Source of the DNA: DATBLE01 sp963719325
Lineage (GTDB): Bacteria > Actinomycetota > Thermoleophilia > Gaiellales > Gaiellaceae
Reading direction: 5' to 3'
DNA: 64,000 nucleotides
Assembly (NCBI GenBank): GCA_963719325.1
Contig: CAVRBW010000002.1
Span: 48,964 to 112,963, forward strand
The notes under the pieces were generated by a model. That model was not told the DNA's origin. It searched no databases and was given only the letters and a program-made list of their open reading frames with translations. The position numbers and the translations under genes were made by a program. Below are positions 1-7,956 of the stretch, in pieces. Each line of letters opens with the position of its first letter. The first letter of the stretch is position 1.

Positions 1-1
1 C

Positions 2-1066
2 TTCGTTCTTCCCTACGGACCGATCCGCTCCGGTGTCTTCGAGGCGATCCAGTTCGTGATCGAGACCGGCGGCGAGGACGTGCTCCGGCTCGACGTCCGC
101 CCTCAGTTCAAGCGGCGCGGGCTCGAAGACCGCTTCGGCGGTCTGTCGTTCGAGCATGGCGGCTACCTCGCAGAACGCGTCGCCGGGATCTCGTCGGTGG
201 CGCACGCGATCGCCTTCGCTCAGGCCGTCGAGCGGGCGACCGGGATCGAGCCCCCACCTGCGGCCGCGCTCTGGCGGACGATCCTCGCCGAGCTCGAACG
301 GGTCGCGAACCACCTGGACGTCGCCGCGCGGCTGGCCGAGGACCCTGCGCTCGCCGTCGGGCAGGCCCGCTTCGCAATCCTCAAGGAGGACATCCTGCGC
401 ATGCAAGCGGAGCTCACCGGAAGTCGCTTCGGCCGCGGCGTGGTCGTGCCCGGTGGCGTCCGTGCCGCCGGCCGGCTCGCGCCCGACGACCTGCTTCGCC
501 GGCTCGGCGCGTTCGAGCGCGACTTCCGCCGCGACCGGCAGCTACTCCTGCGAACGACCTCGTTCGTCGACCGGCTGATCGGAAGCGGCCGGCTCGACCG
601 GGGCACAGTCGAACGGCTCGGAGGCGTCGGCCCCGTCGCCCGCGGCAGCGGCATCTCCACCGACGCCCGCTTCGAGCGGCCCTACGCGACCTACGGGCGG
701 CTCGGCTTCGACGTCGTCACCCGCGACGACGGCGACGCGATGGCACGGCTCGAGGTGCGCCTCGGCGAGATCGGACAGAGCCTCCACCTGCTCCGCCAGG
801 CCGTGGAGCGGCTGGCCCGGACGCCGGAGGAGCTACGCGTTCGGCTCGAGGGCGCCGGCCGCGCCTGCGGCTGGAGCGAGGCGGCCCAGGGCGAGGTCGT
901 CTACTCCGTCGAGGTCGACGGCGGCAGGATCGTCGACGCGCACGTCGGCTCGCCGTCGTTCCGGAACTGGCCACTTTTCGCCGAGAGCTTCCGCGGCGAC
1001 GTGCTCACCGACTTCGCCTTCATCGAGCACAGCTTCGGCCTCACCCCCGCGGGAGCGGATCGCTGA
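2..1066 (+). CDS. Hydrogenase/NuoD-like large subunit, 5'-truncated by window edge
   Basis: The reading frame is already open at base 2, where it encodes PYGPIRSGVFEAIQF, so the true start lies outside the window. The sequence resembles the large subunit of energy-converting hydrogenases and complex I (HycE/HyfG/NuoD), which docks on the membrane arm. In true [NiFe] enzymes the N-terminal motif is RxCGxC. Here, around bases 175-200, it reads ERVAGISSVAHA, with both cysteines replaced. The C-terminal DPCxxC motif is also absent; the end reads FIEHSFGL. The protein therefore cannot hold a NiFe centre in the usual way. This points to the energy-converting-hydrogenase-related (Ehr) complexes, whose reaction is unsettled. 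The stop overlaps the next start (TGATG), so the genes are probably translationally coupled. Confidence 0.85.
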   Translation, partial: FVLPYGPIRSGVFEAIQFVIETGGEDVLRLDVRPQFKRRGLEDRFGGLSFEHGGYLAERVAGISSVAHAIAFAQAVERATGIEPPPAAALWRTILAELERVANHLDVAARLAEDPALAVGQARFAILKEDILRMQAELTGSRFGRGVVVPGGVRAAGRLAPDDLLRRLGAFERDFRRDRQLLLRTTSFVDRLIGSGRLDRGTVERLGGVGPVARGSGISTDARFERPYATYGRLGFDVVTRDDGDAMARLEVRLGEIGQSLHLLRQAVERLARTPEELRVRLEGAGRACGWSEAAQGEVVYSVEVDGGRIVDAHVGSPSFRNWPLFAESFRGDVLTDFAFIEHSFGLTPAGADR

Positions 1067-1830
1067 TGCTGGAGTGGATCGCCCGCGGCCTTCGGCGTGG
1101 GATCGTCACGACTCGGTATCCGCGGCGGCCGGAACCTGCCCCGGACGGCTTCCGCGGGAGAGTCGAAGTCATCGAGGCCGGCGGCGCACCGGCCGAGCTC
1201 GAGTCGCTCTGCCCGACCGAAGCAATCCGCGTCGCCGCCTCCGACATCTCACTCGACCGGCGCCGGTGCATCCTCTGCGGAGCGTGCGTCGAGGCCGAAC
1301 CGGACCGGTTCCGATTCGTCGCCGACTACCGCACCGCGACCCGGCGGCGGGCGGCGCTGGTCGCCGGCGGCGAGCTCGACCTGGAGGGAGTGCGCGAGCC
1401 ACTTGGGGAGCAGGTCCGCGCGCTCCGGCGATCGGTGCACATCCGCCACGTCGACGCCGGCTCGGACGGGGCCGACGAGTGGGAGATCGCCGCGCTCACC
1501 AACCCCTACTACGACATGCAGCGGCTCGGGCTCCACTTCACCCTCGCCCCGCGGCATGCGGACATCCTGCTCGTCACCGGCGGCGTCACCGAGCCGATGG
1601 CCGAGCCGCTCCGGCGTGCGTACCAGGCGATGCCGGAGCCGAAGGCGGTCGTCGCCGCCGGCACGGACGCCTGCTCCGGCGGGTTCGCTGCGGCGGACGC
1701 GGTTGCGGGCGGAGTCGACCAGGTCCTGCCGGTCGACGTCTACGTCCCCGGATCGCCGCCGAGCCCGATCGCGCTCCTACACGGGCTGCTGCTCGCAGTC
1801 GGCGTCCTGACCGAGGAGGCAGCCGCGTGA
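1066..1830 (+). CDS. Ferredoxin domain fused to hydrogenase small-subunit-like (NuoB/HycG) domain
   Basis: 254 residues. The N-terminal third carries one [4Fe-4S] set: C49, then C68, C71 and C74 in CILCGACVE. The C-terminal half matches the HycG/NuoB small subunit, with NPYYDMQRLG, PRHADILLVTG and VDVYVPG blocks. Four cysteines normally bind the proximal (N2-like) cluster. Only C203 (DACSGG) remains; the two in GSCNGC are D134 and D137, and the one in GCPP is S230. With the large-subunit changes this suggests a complex that has lost both its active site and its proximal cluster but keeps a ferredoxin-type cluster. It begins at ATG 1066 inside the previous stop and overlaps the next gene by four bases (GTGA). 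The family call is solid; the electron path is unknown. Confidence 0.85.
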   Translation: MLEWIARGLRRGIVTTRYPRRPEPAPDGFRGRVEVIEAGGAPAELESLCPTEAIRVAASDISLDRRRCILCGACVEAEPDRFRFVADYRTATRRRAALVAGGELDLEGVREPLGEQVRALRRSVHIRHVDAGSDGADEWEIAALTNPYYDMQRLGLHFTLAPRHADILLVTGGVTEPMAEPLRRAYQAMPEPKAVVAAGTDACSGGFAAADAVAGGVDQVLPVDVYVPGSPPSPIALLHGLLLAVGVLTEEAAA

Positions 1831-3806
1831 ACGTCGCCTTCACCGTCGCCCTCTGCCTCTTCGGCGCGACGATCGTCGCCGCCGGGCTTGGCAGCCGCCT
1901 GGCCGCCCTCCCAGCGCTCGCCGGCTCGTGTGTACTCGTCGCCGTTGGCTTCATCGCCGCCGGACACTGGAGCTCGGCCGTGCTCGACTTCGGCAGCTGG
2001 CTCGGCTTCGGCCAGTCGGCGTTGCGCGTCGACCGTCTCGCCGGCATCTTCCTCGCCCTCACCGGCGCCAGCGGAGCGGCCGTCTCTATCGCCTACGTCG
2101 AGCATCCGCCCCGGCGGCTGGTCGCCTCCTTGCACGGGCTGCTGCTCGCCGCGATGGCGTTCGTGATCGCCGCCGACCAGGCCTTCCTCTTCCTGATCGC
2201 CTGGGAGGCGCTGACACTCACGCTCTACCTGCTTGCCGGCGCCGACCGCGAGCGGCCGGGGGCCTTGGCTGCCGGCTACTTCACCGGCGCGATGAACAAG
2301 CTCGGCGGCGGTGCCCTGCTCGCCGCCTTCGGACTGCTGTACGCGCAGACCGGCAGCTTCGCCTTCGCGGACTGGAACCGGCTCGCGCCCGGCCTCGGCG
2401 ACGGCGTCCGCGGCACCGCCTTCGTCCTTCTCCTGGTCGGCTTCGGGACGAAGGTGGGAATGATGCCGTTCCAGGGCTGGCTGCCGGTCGGCCACGCCGC
2501 CGCTCCCGGCGCCTCCTCGGCAACGCTGTCCGGGATCGCCATCAACGCCGGCTTCTACGGCCTCTGGCGACTCGTCTTCGGCGCCCTCGGTCCGGCAGCC
2601 CTCTGGTGGGGAGAGCTCGTGCTGATCGTCGGCAGCATCTCGGCGCTCGTCGGGATCCTCTACGCGATCGCCCAGGACGACATCAAGCGTTTTCTCGGCT
2701 ACTCGACGATCGAGCACTCGGGCATCGTCCTGATCGGCTTCGGCGTCGCGCTCGTCGGCCAGGCAGCGCGCGAGCCGAAGCTCGCCGCCGCCGGCCTGAT
2801 CGCCGCCACGCTCCACCTGATCGCCCACGCCGTCTCGAAGACACTCGCCTTCCTCGGCGCCGACCGCGTCGCCCGCGCGGCGGGTACGCGCGAGCTCGGC
2901 CCGCTCGGCGGCCTCGGACAGATGCTCCCCCGGACGGCGGTCGGCTTCGGCGTCGCCGCCCTCACGCTCGCGGCGATCCCGCCCCTGGGCGGCTTCGTCA
3001 GCGAGTGGCTGACCTTCGAGTCCCTCCTCCAGGGCTTCCGCCTCGACAGCACCTTCGCCCGCCTGGTGATGGCCCTCGCCGCCGCGCTGCTCGCACTCAC
3101 GGCCGGCCTCGCCCTCCTCGCGTTCGCCAAGCTGTACGGCACCGTCTTCCTCGGCCGCGCCCGCAGCGCGCTCGCCGCGGCCGAGCCCACCGACTTCGGC
3201 GTCGGGGCCGTGCTCCTCGCCGCGCTCGCTCTCGTGCTCGGCCCGGTCGCCCCCTGGGAGATCCGCTGGCTCGGCCGCGGCCTGTCCGGCCTCCTCGGCT
3301 TCAACCTCGCCCCCAGCACGATCAGCCATCCGCTCGTGCTCGGCCCGGTCTACGAGAAGTTCTCCGTTTTGGCCCCGACCTGGCTCGCCGTCGCCCTGCC
3401 TGCCTACGCGCTGATCACCGGAGCTCTGGTCTGGCTGCTGCTCCGGCCGCGGGTGCGGCGTGCGCCCGTCTGGGTCTCCGGCACGGCGGTCGACTTCGCG
3501 ACCGTCCAGTACACGCCCGCCGGTTACTCGAACCCGGTTCGCGTCGTCCTTCGCGGCCTGTACGGATTCTCCCGACAACTCGTCCCCGACCGGCCAGGCA
3601 GAGTCCGTGGCGCGCCCACGTTCGCGGTCGAGACGCGGGTCGTCCCGCCGTTCGAGCAATACGTCTACGACCCGCTCGTCGCCGCCGGCCTCTGGGCCTC
3701 GCGGCAAGCCCGGCGGCTCCAGTCCGGGCGACTCTCCGCGTACCTCCTCTACATGCTCGTCGTGCTGGTCATCGTGCTCGCCCTCATCCCCGCACTCCAC
3801 CACTGA
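1827..3806 (+). CDS. Antiporter-like membrane subunit (HyfB/NuoL/MrpA family)
   Basis: About 659 residues, almost entirely hydrophobic segments separated by short loops. This fits the 14-plus-helix proton-translocating subunits of complex I and group 4 hydrogenases. The conserved charged residues are present: glutamate in LIAWEALTLTLY, lysine in GTKVGMMPFQGWLP, and lysine in QDDIKRFLGYSTIEHSG. The proton-pumping elements therefore look intact even though the hydrogenase ligands upstream are gone. GTG at 1827 is chosen because it overlaps the preceding stop in the GTGA arrangement seen throughout this operon. The C-terminal tail (from about 3450) has an extra soluble stretch followed by a final hydrophobic helix. 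Confidence 0.88.
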   Translation: MNVAFTVALCLFGATIVAAGLGSRLAALPALAGSCVLVAVGFIAAGHWSSAVLDFGSWLGFGQSALRVDRLAGIFLALTGASGAAVSIAYVEHPPRRLVASLHGLLLAAMAFVIAADQAFLFLIAWEALTLTLYLLAGADRERPGALAAGYFTGAMNKLGGGALLAAFGLLYAQTGSFAFADWNRLAPGLGDGVRGTAFVLLLVGFGTKVGMMPFQGWLPVGHAAAPGASSATLSGIAINAGFYGLWRLVFGALGPAALWWGELVLIVGSISALVGILYAIAQDDIKRFLGYSTIEHSGIVLIGFGVALVGQAAREPKLAAAGLIAATLHLIAHAVSKTLAFLGADRVARAAGTRELGPLGGLGQMLPRTAVGFGVAALTLAAIPPLGGFVSEWLTFESLLQGFRLDSTFARLVMALAAALLALTAGLALLAFAKLYGTVFLGRARSALAAAEPTDFGVGAVLLAALALVLGPVAPWEIRWLGRGLSGLLGFNLAPSTISHPLVLGPVYEKFSVLAPTWLAVALPAYALITGALVWLLLRPRVRRAPVWVSGTAVDFATVQYTPAGYSNPVRVVLRGLYGFSRQLVPDRPGRVRGAPTFAVETRVVPPFEQYVYDPLVAAGLWASRQARRLQSGRLSAYLLYMLVVLVIVLALIPALHH

Positions 3807-4243
3807 TGTTCCAGCGGATCCTGATCGCATGGGACGGCTCGAGGCCAGCGCGCAAGGCGCTCGACGTCGCCCTCGACCTCGCCCGCCGCTATGAGGCCGA
3901 GCTCGTGGCAGTCTCGATCGCGCACTCACCCGGTCACGCCGAGACCGAGTCCGACCGTCTCGAGTCCGTCGAGGGCGCCAGCGTCTACCTGACGGAGACG
4001 CTCGGCCGCGTCCGAGACCGGGCCGACCGCATCGGCGTCCCTCTCGAACACGTCGTCATCGAAGGCGACCACCCCGCCGAGGATCTGCTCGCATACGCGC
4101 ACGATCACGGCTTCGATCTCGTCGTCGCAGGCCACCACAAACGCGGCCGAACCGGCCGCTTGCTGCTCCACGGCCTGCCCGAGCGACTCATCGCCTCCTC
4201 CACGATTCCTGTACTCGTCGTCGGCGAGGCAAACGATGACTAG
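3806..4243 (+). CDS. Universal stress protein (UspA family)
   Basis: 145 residues with one Usp domain. The N-terminal ILIAWDGS strand and the C-terminal DLVVAGHHKRGRTGRLLL / STIPVLVVG segment match the family. The ATP-binding G-2x-G-9x-G(S/T) signature is only approximate (GHHKRGRTGRLLLHG), so nucleotide binding is uncertain. The ATG overlaps the stop of the antiporter-like gene (TGATG), placing it in the same operon. Usp and DUF190 proteins beside antiporter-like operons suggest a regulatory or stress accessory role, but that is inference from context. Confidence 0.85.
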   Translation: MFQRILIAWDGSRPARKALDVALDLARRYEAELVAVSIAHSPGHAETESDRLESVEGASVYLTETLGRVRDRADRIGVPLEHVVIEGDHPAEDLLAYAHDHGFDLVVAGHHKRGRTGRLLLHGLPERLIASSTIPVLVVGEANDD

Positions 4244-4322
4244 GGACGACAACCGGCGAGACAGTACCGAGGAGGTTGCCGCCGCTTACGGTGGCGACGT
4301 GATCGTGGGAGCAGGCTCGTGA
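4236..4322 (+). CDS. Possible 28-residue linking ORF
   Basis: A short frame starts at ATG 4236 inside the end of the Usp gene and stops at 4322, overlapping the GTG start of the DUF190 gene. The product begins MTRDDNRRD and is acidic then glycine-rich; I recognise no family. It may simply be a coupling leader. The double overlap continues the pattern of this operon, which is the only support for it being translated. Confidence 0.3.
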   Translation: MTRDDNRRDSTEEVAAAYGGDVIVGAGS

Positions 4323-4657
4323 AGACCGGGGGCCAAGGCAAGCTCCTCCGGATCTTCGTCGGCAAAGCCGACACCTGGCACGGCCAGCCGCTCTACGAGG
4401 CGATCGTCCTCCGGGTGCGCGAAGCGGGACTCGCCGGGGCGACCGTGATTCCCGGCATCGAGGGCTTCGGCGCCCACTCGCGGATCCACACGCCCCACCT
4501 CCTCCGGCTCTCCGAGGACCTCCCGGTCGTGATCGAGATCGTCGACACAGCCGAACGGATCGACGGGGTCCTCCCGCTGCTGGACGAGATGATCGCCGAG
4601 GGAATGGTCACACTCGAACGCGCCGAGATCATCGCGTACCGCTCGAGCGGTACCTGA
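4319..4657 (+). CDS. DUF190 family protein
   Basis: 112 residues matching the DUF190 family: KLLRIFVGKADTWHGQPLYE at the start, then AGATVIPGIEGFG and DLPVVIEIVDT. Proteins of this PII-like fold are often encoded beside ion transporters such as fluoride exporters (CrcB). Here the partner would be the antiporter-like complex. GTG 4319 is chosen because a purine-rich GGGAG lies about seven bases upstream. It is the last gene of the operon. A nucleotide- or ion-sensing role is inferred from the fold. Confidence 0.8.
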   Translation: MKTGGQGKLLRIFVGKADTWHGQPLYEAIVLRVREAGLAGATVIPGIEGFGAHSRIHTPHLLRLSEDLPVVIEIVDTAERIDGVLPLLDEMIAEGMVTLERAEIIAYRSSGT

Positions 4658-4775
4658 ATCGTCTGGATCGCGTGCGCCTCCTCGTGACTCGCGGCGACCC
4701 CTCGCGACACCGCCAGCTGTCCGTCGACATCGCGACTCGTGGACAAGTCAATCGTTGTCTCTGCAAAGGCTAGAC

Positions 4776-4817
4776 CTCATAATCCGTTGGTCCCTGGTTC
4801 GAATCCAGGCGGGCCCA
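4776..4817 (+). other. 3' fragment of a tRNA with CAU anticodon (possible att scar)
   Basis: From 4776 the DNA reads like a tRNA from its anticodon loop (CTCATAA) through a perfect T-arm (CCTGG TTCGAAT CCAGG, 4793-4809) to an acceptor end GGGCCCA. No matching 5' half (D-arm, 5' acceptor strand) is present upstream. Similarity starts just at the anticodon loop, a common crossover point for tRNA-targeting integrases. I read it as a displaced tRNA 3' end. The segment TTGGTCCCTGGTTC is repeated at 4832-4845. Confidence 0.55.
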
Positions 4818-4860
4818 AGTTGCTCCCCCGGGTTGGTCCCTGGTTCCCGTGGGATCCGTT

Positions 4861-5343
4861 TCAGCAGTCGAAGATCGGACTCGCTGCGCGGACGTGATTC
4901 GTGCCGCGCCGAAGGACGAAGTAGTGGTCCACGCAGTGCCAACGCACGGATAGCCGTGCCACTCGGGTCAGGTGCGCATCCCGAGGGGCGACGCGGAACG
5001 CGACGTGGACCGCGCCGCCGCTGGTGGGAAGCGCCAACGGCTCGTGGCGCAAGAGGCGACACCCTCCGCTCCAGTGTGTCGAAAAGGTCGTGCCCAACTC
5101 GCAGACCTTGAGCGGAGCAGCGGCCGTGGCGCTGATCGTGATGCGTGCTTCGGTCGGATGCATTGCGAACAGGATTCCCGAAGGCTCGAGCACGAAGGCA
5201 TCGAGCGTCACCACCGATGTTGCATGGCGCGGCCTTGCGAACGCGCCTGCACCAAGCGCGAATACCGCGGTAACCGCGGCAATGCCGATGAGCAGGCCTC
5301 CGAACCCGATCAGCCGCCGCACGGATCGACTCCAGGAATCCAC
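4861..5343 (-). CDS. Hypothetical membrane-anchored protein
   Basis: 160 residues from a GTG at 5343. One hydrophobic segment near the N-terminus (LIGFGGLLIGIAAVTAVFAL) is followed by a beta-rich exported portion with four cysteines, including the final residue. No family recognised. The frame stays open upstream through the tRNA fragment side, and no convincing ribosome-binding site decides the start, so the N-terminus is uncertain. It sits between the hydrogenase-like operon and the reductase genes, facing neither. Confidence 0.5.
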   Translation of the reverse strand: MDSWSRSVRRLIGFGGLLIGIAAVTAVFALGAGAFARPRHATSVVTLDAFVLEPSGILFAMHPTEARITISATAAAPLKVCELGTTFSTHWSGGCRLLRHEPLALPTSGGAVHVAFRVAPRDAHLTRVARLSVRWHCVDHYFVLRRGTNHVRAASPIFDC

Positions 5344-5473
5344 GGCGAGCTCGACGGCCGACCATTCATCTGCTTGGTTGACAAACCCTCGGGTTGAATA
5401 GAGTACCGCGCGGCTGGTCGATCACGCGACGCAGAGCAGTCTAGGGTTGCACCGTCGAGAAAGGAGACGGGGG

Positions 5474-6049
5474 ATGGGCAAGATCGTCGTAACCGAGTTC
5501 GTTTCGCTGGACGGTGTCATGGAGGATCCGGGCGGAGCGGAAGGGTACAAGCACGGTGGCTGGACCTTCGAGTTCAGCACCGGTGACGAGGGTGACAAGT
5601 TCAAGCTCGACGAGCTGATGGCAAGCGATGCGCAGCTCCTCGGGCGCGTGACGTACGAGGGCTTCGCGCAAGCGTGGCCGACGATGGAGGGCACGGGCGA
5701 GTTCGGGGAGAAGATGAACGCCATGCCGAAGTTCGTCGTGTCCGGGACGCTCGCGAGTGCGGACTGGAACAACACCACGATCCTGAAGGGCGACCTCGCC
5801 GACGAGGTCGGCAAGCTGAAGGAGCAGTTCAGCGGCGACATCCTCGTCGCCGGGAGCGGGCAGCTCGTGCAGGGGCTCCTGGAGCGCGATCTCGTCGACG
5901 AGTTCCGGCTGATGGTCTTCCCGGTCGTGTTGGGCAGCGGGAAGCATTTGTTCGGGGACTCGACCGAGAAGAAGCCCTTGCGTCTCGTCGACTCGAAGAC
6001 GGTCGGCGACGGCGTCGCAATCCTCGTGCTCGAGCCCCAGCGCGCGTGA
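5474..6049 (+). CDS. Dihydrofolate reductase-like (RibD C-terminal domain) protein
   Basis: 191 residues. It starts KIVVTEFVSLDGVMEDPGG and has LLGRVTYEGFAQAWP and the C-terminal IVAGSGQLVQGLLERDLVDEF-type core (here ILVAGSGQL) and PVVLGSGKHLF. This is the stand-alone RibD_C/YyaP-type family, NADPH-dependent reductases of mostly unknown substrate. ATG 5474 is preceded by a strong AAGGAG. It overlaps the next gene by four bases (GTGA), so it is co-expressed with the flavin oxidase. A second relative lies at 59811-60440. Confidence 0.85.
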   Translation: MGKIVVTEFVSLDGVMEDPGGAEGYKHGGWTFEFSTGDEGDKFKLDELMASDAQLLGRVTYEGFAQAWPTMEGTGEFGEKMNAMPKFVVSGTLASADWNNTTILKGDLADEVGKLKEQFSGDILVAGSGQLVQGLLERDLVDEFRLMVFPVVLGSGKHLFGDSTEKKPLRLVDSKTVGDGVAILVLEPQRA

Positions 6050-7407
6050 CCGACCGAGGCGCAAGCCTTGGCGAGCTTCGCCGTTCGCTGGCGGGCAGCG
6101 TGCTCGGCCCAGCGGACCCCGGATACGACGAAGCCCGCGTGTGCTTCAACGCACTCGTCGACCGCCGCCCCGCCGTGATCGCGCGTTGTGCCGGCGCAGC
6201 CGACGTCGCGACTGCCTTCGACTTCGCACGGTCGCACGACCTGGAGGTCGCCGTACGCGGAGGCGGGCACAATCCAGCGGGACACTGCGTTCTCGACGGC
6301 GGGCTCGTCATCGACCTCTCGCAGATGCGAAGGGTCGACGTGGACACCGAGGCGGGGACCGCATGGGCCGAAGGCGGGTCGACCTGGCTCGACTTCGATG
6401 CGGCGACGCAAGCGTTCGGTCTCGTGACGCCGGGAGGCGTCGTCGGATCGACAGGTGTCTGCGGACTCGCGCTCGGCGGCGGGATCGGTCATCTGACCGC
6501 GCAGCACGGCCTGACCTGCGACAACCTCGTCGGAGCGGAGATCGTCACCCCTGACGGGGTAATCGTCCATGCCGGCGCGGATGAGAATGCGGAGCTCCTC
6601 TGGGGACTCCAGGGGGCCGGCGGGAACTTCGGCGTCGCGACGCGGCTCGAGTTCCGGCTGCACCCGCTCGACACGGTCGTGGGCGGACGACTCGTCTTCG
6701 GCGAGAAGGGCGTCCGCGATGCGCTTCGCCGCTTCCGCGACGTGGCTGCGCGCTCGCCGGGGAACCTCAGCTGCCAGGCGGGCCTGTCGGTGGACGAGTC
6801 CCTCGCACCCGTGCTCGTCGTTGCGCCTTGCTACACGGGCTCGGCCGCCGATCCTGAGGAACTTCGGGTCCTGCGCTCGGGACCGGGGCTCGTGGACGAC
6901 AGCGTCCGAGTTCAGACGTTCCTCGAGCAGCAGCGTGTGTTCGACTCGGCATACGGCGAGAACCGCCACTACTGGAAGGGCCACTTCGTTCGCGAGCTCG
7001 ACGACGAGCTGATCGACGAGCTGCTCCGCGCTGTCGCCGCACTCGGCCGTCCGCCGGGAGGGATCTTGATCGAGTCCCTGCACGGCGCGGCCCACGACGC
7101 CGAGCCCGGCTCGGGCGCCGTCGGATTCCGCCGAGCCCTTTTCAACATCAGCGCAACAGCGACCTGGCAGGACGCGTGGCTCGACGACCAATACATCGCC
7201 TGGGCGCGCGACACGGCAGCGGCGATCGAGCCGTGGTCGTTCGGCGGTGGCGGCTACGCGAACTACATGCAGGCGGACGAGCCGATCGAGCGCGTGCGCG
7301 CGGCCTTCGGCGACGAGGCATTCGCGCGGCTGCAGACTCTGAAGCGACGCTACGACCCCGGAAACGTCCTGCACCGGAACCAGAACATCCCGCCCGGGTC
7401 AGGATAG
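6046..7407 (+). CDS. FAD-linked oxidase, berberine bridge enzyme-like
   Basis: 453 residues with an N-terminal FAD_binding_4 (PCMH) domain and a C-terminal BBE segment (YANYMQADEPIE, RYDPGNVLHRNQNIPP). The region RGGGHNPAGH contains the histidine, and GVCGLALGGG the cysteine, that in hexose oxidase and related enzymes both bond FAD covalently, so bicovalent flavinylation is plausible. Such enzymes oxidise sugars or other alcohols with O2 or another acceptor. GTG 6046 overlaps the preceding stop and gives the usual N-terminus. The substrate cannot be read from sequence. Confidence 0.85.
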   Translation: MTDRGASLGELRRSLAGSVLGPADPGYDEARVCFNALVDRRPAVIARCAGAADVATAFDFARSHDLEVAVRGGGHNPAGHCVLDGGLVIDLSQMRRVDVDTEAGTAWAEGGSTWLDFDAATQAFGLVTPGGVVGSTGVCGLALGGGIGHLTAQHGLTCDNLVGAEIVTPDGVIVHAGADENAELLWGLQGAGGNFGVATRLEFRLHPLDTVVGGRLVFGEKGVRDALRRFRDVAARSPGNLSCQAGLSVDESLAPVLVVAPCYTGSAADPEELRVLRSGPGLVDDSVRVQTFLEQQRVFDSAYGENRHYWKGHFVRELDDELIDELLRAVAALGRPPGGILIESLHGAAHDAEPGSGAVGFRRALFNISATATWQDAWLDDQYIAWARDTAAAIEPWSFGGGGYANYMQADEPIERVRAAFGDEAFARLQTLKRRYDPGNVLHRNQNIPPGSG

Positions 7408-7503
7408 CCGGGGGCGAAGACAGGGCGCTTCTTGGCGGCAGCCTTCCGGATCGAGCAGAATACGCACCGTCCGACACAATCGACTCTCAGAGGTGAGCGA
7501 GGC

Positions 7504-7956
7504 GTGAAGGTCTTCCAGAGGGAGCAGCACCTGCGCACGGCGGGCGGGTTGACCGTCCGGGACATCACGGAGGACGTCCGGGAGGCGGTCGAGGAGAGCG
7601 GCGTGCAGGAGGGGATCGCCTGCGTCTACTCCCCGCACACGACCTGCTGCGTTCGCGTGAACGAGTTCGAGCAGGGCTTCCTCGAGGACTTCGCGGCGCT
7701 CCTCCTCAAGCTCGTCCCGCGCGAGAGCTACTACGCCCACGACGACTGGGACCGGCGCACCGAGAACATCTGCCCCGAGGACGTGGACTTCGGCAACGGG
7801 CACTCGCACTGCATGGCGATGCTGCTCGGCACGGCCGGCGAGTCGATCCCGATCCGTGAGGGCGAGCTGATGCTCGGCACCTGGCAGCGCGTGCTCTTCC
7901 TCGAGCTGGACCGCGAGCGCGACCGCCGCTGGCTCGTCCAGGTAGTCGGAAACTGA
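7504..7956 (+). CDS. yjbQ: YjbQ / UPF0047 family protein
   Basis: 150 residues, the normal length for the family. Conserved elements are SPHTTCCVRVNE, the NGHSHCMAMLLG histidine block and GTWQRVLFLELD. Members have been reported to show weak thiamine-phosphate synthase activity, but their true role is unclear. GTG 7504 follows a GAGGTGAGC purine stretch. The coding strand is overlapped from the other side by the open tail of the phosphoesterase frame. Confidence 0.88.
   Translation: MKVFQREQHLRTAGGLTVRDITEDVREAVEESGVQEGIACVYSPHTTCCVRVNEFEQGFLEDFAALLLKLVPRESYYAHDDWDRRTENICPEDVDFGNGHSHCMAMLLGTAGESIPIREGELMLGTWQRVLFLELDRERDRRWLVQVVGN

Noticed and set aside
1740..3929. Long minus-strand open frame (about 730 codons)
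   Set aside because: It is the antisense shadow of the antiporter-like gene: highly charged, low-complexity, no domain.
5422..7374. Minus-strand open frame of about 650 codons
   Set aside because: Antisense shadow of the RibD_C and FAD oxidase genes; composition typical of a GC-rich antisense frame.
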